Shown here piece by piece: positions 1 to 11,279 of a stretch of 64,000 nucleotides of DNA (position 1 is its first letter; each line of letters opens with the position of its first letter). The stretch is from assembly GCF_035046485.1 (NCBI RefSeq), contig NC_085138.1:23902800-23966799 (forward strand), written 5' to 3'. The notes beneath the pieces are model-generated. The model was not told the DNA's origin. It searched no databases and worked only from the letters and a program-made list of their open reading frames with translations. The DNA is from Aedes albopictus (lineage: Eukaryota > Arthropoda > Insecta > Diptera > Culicidae). The position numbers were made by a program, and so were the translations under genes.

Positions 1-253
1 ATTTTAAATCGCGGCTTCAGCGGTAAAACCCTACAAATAACTACAATGTTGTCTCCAAATGTTGCAAGCCGATCACCACCAAAACGACATCAATTGCACA
101 TTGCAACCATCCTGCCAATCAGTCAAAGTCGCATTCCGCAAGAATTCATCGCCGATTTGCTCAGGTTAGGTCCCCCCGAAAACCATCCCTTGAAAAAAAC
201 CACCCGCACCATCCCAACGGAGGCACCATCCCCAAAGGGGGAGGAGGCGAAGC

Positions 254-290
254 TATAAATCGGTCGCCAAATGAAAAATTCAAATCAGAC
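254..290 (+). promoter_or_regulatory. Candidate core promoter (TATA box plus initiator)
   Basis: TATAAAT lies at 254-260 and a TCAGAC initiator-like motif at 285-290, with its A at 287, a TATA-like spacing of about 33 bp. A second, TATA-less possibility is the arthropod initiator-like TTCAGTCAGT near 455-464. Either would give a 5' UTR of roughly 310-490 nt ahead of the ATG at 774. This is motif reading only; no transcript evidence is available here. Confidence 0.35.
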
Positions 291-773
291 CGCATCCAAC
301 ACTTTCCGCGTGCCGATCAATTATTTAACTTTTAACCCGCGTGTGCCAAGCTCATCCTCCCTCGCCCGTCGTCGTCACCGTCGTCGTCGTGTGCCGGTTT
401 CTAGCTGTGGATCTGTAGGCCACACTATTCGCCAGCCCCCCTTGAGGAGGTGAACTTCAGTCAGTGCAACCAACGACGACGTTCCAAGTAATTACCGCGC
501 GGTTCTTTTGTCTTGGCGCTTGGCGCGATCGAACACCTTCGCACCCACCCGCAGACTGGGTGCATTGGTCGAGGGACCCACCAATAGTGCAGTGAGCGTC
601 GCGCACAGAGTGACCAGAAGAAAGTGTCCCCCAAAGTGTGAAGTGAAAACAGAAAAACCCCGTGGTGCGGTGACGAAAGAGATTAGATTGCAGCACTCAC
701 CCACCGCACTCGCTCACCGTTGTTGGGAGTGATTAGGAGGTATCGGGTGTCGGACCATCTCACCACACAGCAA

Positions 774-791
774 ATGAAAATGAAATTAGCG
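774..791 (+). CDS. Exon 1 (coding part) of secreted proline-rich cuticular-like protein
   Basis: The coding part is only six codons, ATG AAA ATG AAA TTA GCG, ending in a splice donor (GCG|GTACGT at 792). It encodes MKMKLA, the basic start of a signal peptide whose hydrophobic core VLLLPLLTIGTSLA is the first thing encoded by exon 2, 35.1 kb downstream. Both sides are phase 0. The start is chosen because it directly precedes a good donor and completes an otherwise headless signal peptide; an in-frame second ATG at 780 is also possible. The exon is far too short for ordinary ORF detection. The untranslated part upstream (about 460-773) has no long ORF of recognisable product. The exon is an inference from splicing logic, not a homology hit. 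Confidence 0.72.
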
Positions 792-1128
792 GTACGTGAT
801 TGTAATTAATTGATGGATTATGAATTGACGCCGATTATGTCGTGGGTGGGGGACATGTGGGGGCTGATCAAAGTGTTGTAATACCCCAAGTGTGGGATGG
901 TTGTTATACAATACGGTGGTGGTTGTCAATCGAAAAACACAATAATCACTGAAACAAATATGGTTGGCGACAGCAATGGCGACAGTGGATGGGACAACAT
1001 CCCAACAAAAAGGGGTTTCATTTGGATTCGAATTCATCAAAAACAATGGATCAGAAAAGCATAGCCAGCATTTGTTTTGTGACCAAAGAACAATCAGTTC
1101 GGTTCGGTATGCATGCATCCATTTTTGG
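792..1128. other. Start of intron 1, no recognised element
   Basis: The splice donor GTACGT is at 792-797. The remainder is AT-rich with short open frames on both strands that look like chance. No repeat family is recognised. Confidence 0.5.
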
Positions 1129-2732
1129 GCTTCAGACGATTCGATGATTGATTAGCATAGCATAGCATAGCATAGCCGACCGTACACATCCTGGGGTGGC
1201 TGTCGATAGAGACGTTTAATGCGCCAGAAAAGTTGCCTGGGATTTGACAAACCTTTCATTTAACGAACTCTCGACACCTGGCCAGGTCCTTATGATCAGC
1301 GGGGATGGGGAGGAAATGTTGATTAGATATCTACTCAGAACATGTCCAAGAACTTGGGCCACTTCATAGATATCTGGAGTTGGAAGTTGGGTGGGGTTTG
1401 ATGGGATGCTTTCCTTGGCGAAAAAGCGTATGATAAGTTATTATAAATAAATATTCAATTATGTAATATGTATGATTTACCTTATTACCGCTGAAAAAGT
1501 AAATATTAGTAACGAATGTAGAGGTTTTTTTTATTGATGATTGTATTTTTGAATAAACTTGAGTACTCTTGGAATAAATTTGCATTCATTGGAGAAAAAA
1601 TAAATGCAGGTTTGTTTTGCACAATAATTTTTGATGATGATGATGATTGAAGTGTACGCACCATCAGCGCAAGGATTACCTATGACTGCAGAATCATTCC
1701 GGGAGGGAATAATCTACCTGATGGTTTGTTGTAGCAGGGAGAGTTAAAATCGCTGAATCCCTTCGGAAGTCAACAAAAGTTGCTATCTCATGACAAAAGT
1801 CTGGCTACTCCACGAACTTAAGTCCGGTCATCAGTTCATTCAACACCCTTAGGCTATCCCCCGTGTGTGTGTAACCCCGCAGTATAATGTATTTAGTGTA
1901 GATAGTTTGAAATATTCATTAAAAAGATGAAAAAAAAACGTGTATATTGAAACGGGCTCACCAAGTTTAGTCTCCTGTCGTCTACCGAAAAAAACAGTCA
2001 CTACAGATCAACTGCTTCACTTGAAGAGCATCAGCCGGACTCGTTCACACATCCGACATGTCGTTTTTTTCTTCGCACACATGATACAGCATCCCGGGAG
2101 GAGAAATAAGTCACTATCAATACTGATATCATCACTGCCGGAGTACGCGAATAGGAATCTACGCGGAAGGACACTTGCTTTTCACACACTGAATATTTGC
2201 CAGCGGAATCGAGGACATTAATCCGTGTTCAAAACGTGAGAAAAAAGACAAGCGATTTATGATCTACGGGAAAATTCTCAGTATATTCAAATTTCCACGC
2301 AGTACCACTCACTGCTAATCCACTGATTGCGTGAAGAAAATTTCTACTCCATCTATTGTAACAGGGCCATTATTTTCACCCTAAAAAGAACACACCCGTA
2401 CAATTCTGTCCACGGGAGGATTGCGTTCAACGAATCACTTCCTTTCTACCAGTTTCCGGTGCAACGACCACGACACTATCACCACGGAACACGGCGGAAC
2501 TCGATGACGATGAAGACGACGGCGGTAGGGATTTGGAATCCGATTGTTACAAAAAACCAAAATACTGTCTGCGATCACAAAAGGAAATTATTCTAATGTC
2601 TCAAAAAAATAATTAAAAAAAAAAACCACCGGCCGAATTAAAAAAAAAAAACAAAAAACCACGAGAAAAATTCTGACAGGAAAAAAAAATTCGACCGGCT
2701 GCTGGCCGCTTCAGACGATTCGATGATTGATT
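1129..2732. repeat. Block bounded by a 25-bp direct repeat
   Basis: The 25-bp sequence starting GCTTCAGACGATTCGATG is present exactly at 1129-1153 and again at 2708-2732, in the same orientation. The first copy is followed by a (CATAG) pentanucleotide run at about 1155-1176. The block contains a (GAT)n tract near 1636-1650 and ends in an A-rich stretch (2604-2690) before the second copy. The arrangement resembles an insertion with a target-site duplication and an A-rich 3' end, but no coding relic of a retrotransposon is visible, so a local duplication is equally possible. Confidence 0.45.
1155..1176. repeat. (CATAG)n pentanucleotide microsatellite
   Basis: Four consecutive CATAG units directly follow the first copy of the 25-bp repeat. 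Confidence 0.8.
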
Positions 2733-3136
2733 GGCAATTTTTTAGATTGCCGTGGTAAAAACTCTTCCATCGGGAGCCTTTCAGAAATTGGTACATATTC
2801 GGCTTTGGAACAATATTTTTGCACCTGTGTGGCGTGATGTTGGCAATGTGTTTTGTGGGTTTATTGTTTTTCTCTAGTTATTGTTTTTTCGGACATCTGG
2901 TTTTCTGTTCTATAGGTTTTTGATGGATTTTACGAGAACTCATCCAGTAATTGGCAACTTTTTTTTAGAATGCAATGAAAGGTTGTGAAGGATTTTTTAG
3001 CAAATTATCATTTCGTTGTTGCAAAAACTCATTTTCCTGTTTAGCTTCGATATATTAACTTTTACCTATTTTAGTATTTTGTTGAATTCTTAAATTATTA
3101 TTTTTACAAATAGGTTCATTTTATATTTTCTATCAT
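2733..3136. other. AT-rich intronic spacer
   Basis: T-rich sequence without coding potential, terminal repeats or recognised families. Confidence 0.5.
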
Positions 3137-3520
3137 TCATATGTTCATAGCCATCGCTAAAACCAGAAACGGTTGGAAAGCTGTTTCCCTTCCACTATCA
3201 GAACACAGTGTCACAGTGTCTTCCAGATAACGCCTACGAGCGAACTGTGCCGCTTTAGCTTCATAGTAATAATCGCACTTATCTATCACCTTATGTCTGG
3301 CATCCACACACCAATGTGTAAACCCTCTGCCAACCATATCCCACCAACACTCCAACATCCGCAAAAGTTTGTACAGACGCAGAAGTATATTCGATCTGAT
3401 GTGGAAACAAACGATTGCAATCATCACTTATCTCCCATTCCCCATATTGACCTGCAACCTGACGTGGCAGGCGACATTGTCGCCTAAAAATAGAAGATTA
3501 ACATCGCTCACACACTGACG
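3137..3520 (+). repeat. Fragment of a moderately repeated SINE-like unit ('Y')
   Basis: The segment starting GTTCATAGCCATCGCTAAAACC and running through CATCCACACACCAATG to TGACCTGCAACCTGACGT is shared with 56130-56280 and 57915-58160. Its first ~40 bp also match 16225-16265. In the 16-kb and 54.9-kb copies this sequence follows a tRNA-like head, so Y is probably a composite SINE of about 0.5 kb. The copy here lacks the head. Confidence 0.55.
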
Positions 3521-3794
3521 ATACCTGCTTAGTGTCCAGCAGATAATCTCATTGGTCCTTTGTGTGAGTGTAGCTGATCTGGCGATACTGGAGTAGCATC
3601 TATGGGCGGGCAATCAAGCTAAAGCTTTTGCAGTGCCGCGGTTGCTAAGATACATTTTTCTAAAGGTCCCATTAGACATGGCATATATTTGGCAAAACAA
3701 GCCCAAAAAATGACCAAGACAACGTGAATCATAGCAACCTTGGATGAATGTCGGACTTCAATGACAAATGTTTGACATAATGCACTGTTTGTGC

Positions 3795-5366
3795 ACAGTG
3801 GGAAAAATCGACCCAAAAAACGGAACCATTTCTGACGTAAAAAAGTACGAGAAATCAATTGGGGCTAAATTCATTCACCGCCAGCACGGAAAGTGGTTCA
3901 TTTTGTCCCATTTTGCTCAAAAAGAGAAATGTACTTTCAAACATCAAGCACCACTGTAGATCGTTGAAAATAGCTGCAGGTGTACCCTAATAAACCAACA
4001 CCATACACGGACCGTAACATAGACGGTTCAACAATACCGCATACTGTTCGAATTGTATCCAGAATGGGTTGTTAAGCAAGTCTTATTGTTATCGTTTATG
4101 CGGGTAGTTGGAGGTTAATAGCAATCATAAGAATACATGGAAGACCCTTTCAAATGCTTATTTTGCCCAATCAATTCATTCATGAGACGACAAAAAATCA
4201 GGGCAAATTGGGGTAAAATGGACAGCTATTTGTACCCTCCCGAGAAAATGATCAATGACTTCATGTTTTACAACCAGTGACATTACAAAACAATATAAAA
4301 ATGTTATTATCCAGTAGTTGTTGGGGCACGCAGAGTAAAATAGGGATAAATGTATGACTCGTGCTGAAAAAATCATCATTTTGCAACTTGTTGCATAAAA
4401 CATTTTTTGCGATTATAAAAAAATCCATTGAGTTGGATCATTTCTAGCTACACAACCATGTTGCAAGAGATACCACGTGTGAGCATGCATGCTGCGCTGG
4501 AGCACGTTTTTCGATCAGGTAGGCTGCGCTACAGTTGGGTGTCAGAAGTTTTCGGGCAGCCGTTGGAAGTCAGCGCGACAGAGCGCGACAAACCTTCGTG
4601 AAAGAATTTGGGTTTTCCGGTAGTAGGTCAACGATAACAGTTTCTTCCGTTGCTCAATGAACGTTGAAGTACCAGTAGAATCTGGTCCCGGCGTTACGTT
4701 CCCTAAGTAGTACTTTTCGGCACACTTGTTTTAGTATCGAAAAATCTACCATTTCGGTGTTATTCTCGCGTGTGAAAAGTTGGCTATTTTGCAATTTAAT
4801 TGCAAAAATACATTTTGAATCTCACTTTCTATGAAAATAGGGCAAAATGGGGCAATTTTCAATTCACTTTATTTATGAGATTTTCAGTCGTTGGCTGGTT
4901 CATCTCATAACAGAATGGGGCAAATTAGACAACTCCCGAGGATCATTCTGGTGATAATAGATTTAGTGCTTTTTGTTTATGCCAAAAAAATCAATTTCAA
5001 ATCATTAACACTAAAAATCCATTCAAAATTAGATAAAAGTTTGAATTTCCAGCAGATGTTGGGGCATATGGGGCAAAATAAGCCATTGAAAGGGTCTTTC
5101 ACGTATTCTTCTGATAGCTTTCAACCTCTAATTCCACCAGCAGCTATTTTTAACGATCTACAGTGGTGCTTGATGTTTGAAAGTACATTTTGATTCTCTT
5201 TTTGTATGAAAAAATAGGGCAAAATGGACCACTTCACGTGCCGTGCGGTGAATGAATTTAACACCGAATGATTTCTCGTACTTTTTACGTCAGAAATGGT
5301 CAACTTCACGTACCAAACCAGCGGCGGTGAAAGATCCGTTTTTTGGGTCGATTTTTCCCACTGTGC
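3795..5366. mobile_element. Long foldback / large MITE with ~0.5-kb inverted arms
   Basis: The left end CACAGTGGGAAAAATCGACC at about 3795 is mirrored on the opposite strand by the right end at about 5332-5366. The match continues inward through AGTACGAGAAATCA, the CATCAAGCACCACTGTAGATCG block (3942-3964 versus 5151-5173) and the CAAATTGGGG / GGGGCAAAATAAGCC region. The inner section also repeats GGGCAAAATGGGGC-type motifs on both arms. No transposase frame is visible. The left arm has an extra segment near 3985-4110 that the right arm lacks. Confidence 0.7.
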
Positions 5367-5544
5367 AGTGTACTAACACCTTGATGTTTACGATTCGGAC
5401 TTAGAATAAATTCGTCAGCTTTGAACTTACAAGAATTTTGCCAGCCTTTCATGAGTGGTATGATTTATTTAATATTATGGAGTTAACGAGCGTTGGAAAG
5501 TGTGCTGATTTATGACTTGATGATGATCGTACGGTGGCACCCTT

Positions 5545-5870
5545 CCAAAACTTCTTTCCGTGATTCCACAGGAATCCCATTCGGGATTCCTCCTATAAAT
5601 CCTTCGTGGATTCTCCATAACTTTTTTCCAGGACTTCTCCAGGAGTTTGATGTGGGATTCTCAGGGAATTCTTGAAAATTCTTTGGAGTTCTTCCAGGAG
5701 TTTCTTCTAAGATTCCCAAAGACATTTCGTCTGTGATTCCTTCAAGAGCACTTCCCAGAATTTCTCCTGGAAGTATTCCCAAGATTCTTCCAGAGTTTTT
5801 TTTTCGGAATTTATTAATGAAAGCTTTCTGAGATAACTTCAGGAATTCCTGGTGTTGCATTGGATCAAGC
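5545..5870 (-). repeat. Degenerate 12-bp repeat array
   Basis: Repeated GGATTCCTCC / TTCCAGGA-type units are the reverse complement of the GAGGAATTCCTG unit that dominates 16.3-19.2 kb. The 122-codon open frame on the - strand (5510-5878) has a repetitive pattern expected from this array and is not taken as a gene. Confidence 0.6.
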
Positions 5871-5958
5871 ACACTCAAGGCACTGTGCTTCAGAGCAGAT
5901 CAAAAGACCTTGTTTTGGATGATCAGCTTGAACTAAAAATATCTTTATGTGGTATGTG

Positions 5959-6137
5959 TGGAGCGGACCTAGTGTGATGGTTAAAGCACGTGACTATCAC
6001 GTCGAGGACCTGGGATCGAATCCCATTCCCAACAAACTTACAAAATGTGGGTTCTTCCTTCGGAAGAGAAGTAAAGCGTGGGTCCCGAGATGAACTAGCC
6101 TAGGGCTAAAAATCTCGTTAATACAGATAAAAAAATA
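5959..6137 (+). mobile_element. tRNA-derived SINE
   Basis: The head reads like a tRNA with a box-A-like region (AGTGTGATGGTTAAAGCACG, 5971-5990) and a strong box B, GGGATCGAATCCC (6012-6024). It is followed by a tRNA-unrelated body (CTTCCTTCGGAAGAGAAG, CTAGCCTAGGGCTAAAAATC) and a simple tail ending ACAGATAAAAAAA. It is about 180 bp, the usual SINE size, and I read it as a Feilai-type or related Aedes SINE. Confidence 0.75.
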
Positions 6138-6286
6138 TATTTAATATGTTTATATTACAAATTACAATACAATTCTCTACAAAAATGGTTTCAAACCGCT
6201 CTACTTCGAAACTGTTTCAATTAACGTATTCTTCAATCTACTAAACTCGCTTCAACTAAAGGAGCCCACAAATCTACTGACATTTA

Positions 6287-6971
6287 GCGTGGGTCATCGG
6301 AACCGTTTTCTCAGATCAAAGCTTTTTTGATCCCATTTCGGGTCTGTGCAAAATTTGAGCACGATCGGTTGCGTCTACACTTTGCGCATTGCAATTGAAA
6401 TTTGTATGGGATGTTGTATGGGAAACCATAGTTTTTTTGCATTTTCGTCATAAGTTGAAACAGTTTGTCTGAAACTGTTTAACCGAGAATGTTAAATGAT
6501 AGCCTAGGATGTGTTCGGAAAAAACTTTGTCGAAGACCACAAAGCGATACGATGTTTGTAAAAAAAGTTATATTCAACAAACTGCATGCATGTGTTTAAG
6601 TTTTAACATGTAAAAGAATAACAATAGCAACAAAATCATGCTATTTCGGCAAGCAATGCCAACGCTATAACTTTTTTTTTCATAAGCATCAGATCACTTC
6701 GTGGTCTTAGACAAAATTTTTCAGGACACCCACATTATCGAATTCATGGTTTTAAAAAAATTCGAGCTTCTTATGAGAGAAATGCAAAAAAAGCATGTTT
6801 TCCCATGTAACATCCCATACAAACTTCAAATGCGTTGCGCAAAACGTAGAGATAACTGATCATGCCCAAATTTTGCAAAGCTATTTGGGTCCAGAAATGG
6901 GACCTTAAAAGCTTTGATCTGATGGGATTTCATCAAATTTTCTATTTTCCCATATAACGGATGATCCACTC
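6287..6971. mobile_element. TA-flanked MITE, GAGTGGGTCA family (copy 1)
   Basis: The ends GCGTGGGTCATCGG (6287) and CGGATGATCCACTC (to 6971) are inverted repeats flanked by TA. The subterminal parts also mirror each other: TTTGATCCCATTTCGGGTC with GGGTCCAGAAATGGGACC, and TAGCCTAGGATGTG in the interior. A second copy of the family is at 56869-57567. It is non-autonomous with no transposase. Confidence 0.75.
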
Positions 6972-6974
6972 TAA

Positions 6975-7046
6975 TGTTTATGTGTTTGTATGTTTTTATG
7001 AATGTATGTATGTACTTATGTATGTATAATGTATATCTATGTATGT
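6975..7046. repeat. (GTAT)n microsatellite
   Basis: Imperfect TATG/GTAT tetranucleotide run directly after the preceding MITE. Confidence 0.75.
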
Positions 7047-7140
7047 TCCGCCATAACTCTGGAATATGTCAAGAAATTTCAATCAAATTTGGCATACACA
7101 TTCCTTAGGATGTGGAGATGATTCAAGGGGTATTGAAATT

Positions 7141-7400
7141 CAAGATGGCGGCTTAGTTTCCAAGATGGCGGCCAAATTTCTAGAATGTATGCTATTTATA
7201 TCGGCAATGCTGCTTCGGATACCATGCAATATGATGGCGGACCATATCCAAGATGGCGGCCAAGGAATGTTAGTTTGAGCTACAATTCTATGCAAAATGA
7301 TTTTTTTTTGCTTTAATTAGCGAGGATATGTATCGATCGGGCTTGATGTGTACAAGTCAAAAATCGATATTCGACGCCATTTTGAATCCAAGATGGCGGC
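7141..7400 (+). promoter_or_regulatory. Cluster of CAAGATGGCGGC motifs (YY1/Pho-like)
   Basis: CAAGATGGCGGC occurs exactly at 7141-7152, 7161-7172, 7249-7260 and 7389-7400, with a partial TGATGGCGG at 7232-7240, all on the + strand. The sequence matches the known YY1 consensus (AAGATGGCGGC), whose Drosophila counterpart is Pho. The sites sit in sequence that itself looks like a diverged internal repeat (GTTTGAGCTAYAATT recurs at 7272 and 7411), so the cluster may be transposon-borne. Binding is inferred only. Confidence 0.4.
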
Positions 7401-7677
7401 CACAGAATGATAGTTTGAGCTATAATATTATGCAGTATGAGTATCTATCGAGGGCTTCATGAGTAAAAGGGTAGAGGGTGAGGTAGAGGGTCAGGGTAGA
7501 TGGTACACACCTAGAAAATATCATGTAATTTTAAGTGTCCTGAACCTGACATATACGAGCATCTTCAAAATCACAAATTTAGAAGTTAAAACATGTAAAT
7601 TTACGTCTTTTAAGACACCACAAAATAAAACTTATTTTTTCTTAGCGTCTAGCAATCGCTAGAACCGATTTGACAGA

Positions 7678-7800
7678 AAAAAAAACATAGAAAAGTAAAA
7701 TAATGCCATGCATGGATTCGAACACCGGATCTGCCGATCGTGAGCCACATTTCTTACCTCTCGACTATTTCACCGAGTTAGAAGGCGACTGATGAACGTG
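7678..7800 (-). mobile_element. Probable tRNA-derived SINE head
   Basis: Read on the - strand, TAGTCGAGAGGTAAG (box-A-like) is followed by GTGTTCGAATCC (box-B-like), then a short T-rich tail (at 7675-7685 on the + strand). The cloverleaf is not complete, so this is treated as a SINE relic and not a tRNA gene. Confidence 0.4.
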
Positions 7801-7969
7801 ATACTGATTCTACGTTTCTGGTGAAACGAATTTGTTGACATCTAACACAACCAACCAGCACTTACATGATGCGCGTAAAATTGAGTCCAATTTGTGATTC
7901 AGTCTTGAAAATATTTACGTTCTTTGGTGATTCCGTTTCGTGCAAATTTCAGAATTTCTAAGTGTGTAG

Positions 7970-8400
7970 GGTAAACGATGGAGATGACGGTCGGTTTTGG
8001 ATGAAGGTTAGGATAGAGGGGGTGGGGTAGAAGGTTAGGGTTGACGGTAGGAAAAAATAGAGGATGGTGGGTAGGGTTAAGGGTAGGGGAAGGGTTAGGG
8101 TAGAGAGTAGGGTAGACGGTACGATTAGCACAATATGGAGAGTATGGTAAAGGGCAGGGAAGCCAGATGATTTTTTTAATCTGTAAAGCGCTTTTCAAAA
8201 ATCTCTATAATACAGATAAATCTGTATATATGGCATCCCTGGGAAAGAGTTAGAGTAGAGGGTACAGTAGAAGGTAGGGTAAAGGATAAGGCAATGGTTA
8301 TGGTAGAGGGTAGGGCAGACAGTAGAGATGAGGGATATGATAGAAGGTCGGGATAGAGACCATGGTTGAGAGCAGAGAGTAGGGTGAAGAAGTGAGATGA
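7970..8400. repeat. Degenerate GGTAGAGGGTAGGGTTA minisatellite
   Basis: About 430 bp of loosely periodic GGGTAGGGT / GGTAGAGGGT / GGGTTAGGG units on the + strand, interrupted by a small MITE at 8155-8241. A short related patch is at 7466-7502. Some units resemble telomeric TTAGGG, but periodicity and sequence vary too much for a telomeric tract. Confidence 0.7.
8155..8241. mobile_element. Short MITE with CAGGGATGCCA ends (hAT-like)
   Basis: The left end CAGGGAAGCCAGATGATTT and the right end (reverse complement CAGGGATGCCATATATACAG) are inverted repeats. Flanking 8-mers GTAAAGGG and GGAAAGAG agree at 6 of 8 positions, suggesting a decayed 8-bp duplication as in hAT elements. A related GGATGCCAGATGATTTTT sequence starts at 38324. 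Confidence 0.5.
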
Positions 8401-8419
8401 GATTAGATGAGATGAGATT

Positions 8420-9035
8420 TCCTCGAGATACTTTCAGGAATTCTTTCCGGGAGTTTTTCAGGCATTCCTCTCGAGAATCTATCCAGGATTCTTCCCGGGA
8501 TTCCTTCAGATAATTACTTCCGGAATTACTGTACGGATTGCTCCTGGGTTAGCTTCAGGGATTTTTGTAGGAGGTGCTTTGAAAAATCCTGAAAGGATTC
8601 TTTTATTTATTCTTTTCTGCATTCCTTCAGGGATTCTTGGTGGATTTCCTTCAAAGATTCCTTTCTGGATTCCTACTGTGATTCCTTAAGGGATTCCTCC
8701 CGAAAAAAATATGCAGAGAATCCTAGTGGAATTCTTCTAGGTATACGTACCGGGATCCTTGCTGGCTTCTTTAGGGTTTCCTGCTAAGATTGCTTCAGGG
8801 ATTCCAATTTGTATTCAGATTCCTGTGAATCTTGAGAATCTTGCGGGATTCTTTTAGATATTTGTGCCAGGATTCCTGCCGGGGTTCCTCCAAAGATTCG
8901 TTCCGTTTTTTTTTTTGACATCCCTCCCGGGATATCTTCAATTATTCTTTCTGGGAGTCCTTCCGAGCTTCCAGCTGGGCTTCCTTCCGTAATTTCTTTA
9001 ATGTCTATCAGGGATTCTATACGGAATTTCTTCCG
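8420..9035 (-). repeat. Degenerate 12-bp repeat array
   Basis: Repeated GGGATTCCTTCAG / TTCCTCC-type units; same family as 16.3-19.2 kb but reverse-complemented and more diverged. Confidence 0.6.
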
Positions 9036-9394
9036 AGCGTGAATTACAGCTTATGAGAGTGAGAGAAAAATAGAGAAACAGGGAGAAATAGGCTTTTTGA
9101 TGCTCTTAGATATCTTTAGTAAACCATGATGTCATCTGACAGTCATTTTCTTATTTTTCTTCAGAAGTTATCCTCTCTTTCACTTATCATAGATTAATTG
9201 TATCTATACGGATCAGAACACAACGATACTATAAAACTTGTGTTAAAATAAAGATTGAAAAAATTATCAGATGTGCAGGACCGCATAGAAGGCATTTTTT
9301 TGAACTACACCATATACACCTTAGACGTTAACGGGTTAAATTTAGGTTTTGAGATACATTGTCATTATTATGTGGCTCATCAATAAAGCAACTT

Positions 9395-10694
9395 CCCGAC
9401 TAGAAAATTGTAACAAAAATATAACATAATCATAACAAACCATGATACTTATAACTCATTGTGATATAATTATGTTCAACTTCCTCGTTGTTTTCATTAT
9501 AATGTAACTCAATTATATCACGTTATGTTATAAATGGTCGAAAAATAGTTGAAAATATTAAATGAAAATATTAAATTATTAAATTATTAAATGAAGAAAA
9601 ATAGTTGAAATTACCTTATTCTTAGTAATCCTTTCCTAATCAAAATATGTTTGTTCAGTAGCTGTTGGGCATCCTATTGAAATGTACCAATATCCGTTCC
9701 ATGAAGAAGTTGATTTTACCGATTATTTAAGAATTGTGTACTTGGTTCACTCTGTCTGAACGAATTTCTGAAAAATGCCAGTCCTCTGAATAAATTACTA
9801 TGAATTGTGTAACTAAAATATTTCAAAAACGTGCCGAACTGTGAAAATACATTCAAAAGTTGTTAGCTATTGAATGTTTAAGTTAAAATTTCTCAAATAG
9901 CTCATTAATTGACTACCCTTCATGTGATATTGAACTGTTGCACTTGGTCCACTCTGACTGAACATAAAAATTGAAAATGGTAAACAACAATGTAATAACA
10001 GAAATAACAAATTTAAAACTTCCTGGCCACATTATACACTACTCCTATTAATTTTTGTCCTACTTGTGCATTATTTTTTCATCAAATATGTAAAAACTTG
10101 AGTGTAAACTGTAGTTGGTTGAAGATTTTCCATAAACCGTTCAGTCAGAGTGGACTAAGTACAATCAATTACTTAGCAATTTCTCGGTTTCAAGCTTTAT
10201 TTTACGTTTTTTCGCAATTAATACAGAGCGATGTTGTGATGAATAGTTATTAAGATTTACGTCAAAAATTCCAGAACATTTGTTGAAAAACTCAAAACTT
10301 ATAGAGTTGCAAACTTTAAAGTTGTTTTTCTAGAATTTAAGTGAAAGACACATGGTCCTCTCTGACTTAACGCCGACCAAATGTGGTTTGAAAACTCATT
10401 GTTTATAATTTAGTTTTGAGTCTTCGACATTTGGAAAACAATAATACAAAATTATATCAAATTTTGATAGAAAATAGCAATATGGAGGCTGAAATTCATA
10501 TAACATTTTGTTATAATTTTGATCTGATTATAACAAAATAGGTTATTATCTTGATAAGACCGGTGTACTTTTTGTTACAATTTTAGTTATTTTAACATCA
10601 TCCTACATCTAGTTTATAACATAATAAGTTATAGAAAAGTATTATAACATGATAACACAATATGATATAAACTTGATATAATTTTCTAGCCGGG
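9395..10694. mobile_element. 1.3-kb element with CCCGACTAGAAAATT inverted ends
   Basis: The left end CCCGACTAGAAAATTGTAAC (9395) and the right end, reading CCCGGCTAGAAAATTATATC on the - strand (to 10694), are inverted repeats. AT-rich ATAACATAATCATAAC-type motifs follow at both sides. There is no transposase frame. Internally, variants of CACTCTGACTGAAC recur in both orientations (9739, 9946, 10141). Confidence 0.65.
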
Positions 10695-11279
10695 TTGGTA
10701 GTTAGAGAATGGCATATTTTGAATTGATGGCGTTTGAAAAATAGTTGAAATATTATTTCAGCATTATGTATTTCAGCCTTTTGTATGTAATCGCATAGTG
10801 AGCACTTTTGAAATTTCAATATGAGAAATGTTGCACACTACAGTTAAAACTACGCATGAAATTACAAGGGCCATGCATATTTCAGGCGATTTCTTAGATT
10901 TCTGTCCCAATTCATAAGTGGTCTTTCTATTCTTTTTGGGTGGTTATCATCTCTCTCACATGTTTAGAGCTGTATTGTATCTATGTGGACCAGAAAATAA
11001 CGATAGCGCAGAAGTTGTGCTGAAATAGAACTTGAGCAAATTATCAGATGTTGAGGACCTACATTGAAGATTTTTTTTGGAACTAAACCATAGACTTCCA
11101 TTTTTTCGTCAAATCATGCTTATTTTATTGGAACTTGACTCTCGATAACAAACTTATTTAAAGATTCAAATCGTGAGCTACCTTGGGTGTTAACGGGTTA
11201 ATGCTGGAGTTCAAATTTGAACGAAATTCCTTCATTTCGTCCAGAGGACGTTTAAATAGGAGAGCAAAGGGAAGTTTTC
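10695..11279. other. AT-rich intronic sequence
   Basis: No element recognised. Parts (ATTATCAGATG, TGGACCAGAA) recur loosely with 9115-9290, suggesting an old duplicated repeat on both sides of the preceding element. Confidence 0.4.

Noticed and set aside
5510..5878. 122-codon frame on the - strand
   Set aside because: Lies in a diverged 12-bp array; the sequence pattern (GILPGEILG, GRTPKNFQEF) is the array translated.
7678..7800. Possible tRNA gene on the - strand
   Set aside because: Box-A/B-like words are present, but I could not fold an acceptor and anticodon arm; a SINE head is more likely.
7970..8400. Interstitial telomere
   Set aside because: Units vary in length and sequence, and dipteran chromosome ends do not use TTAGGG.
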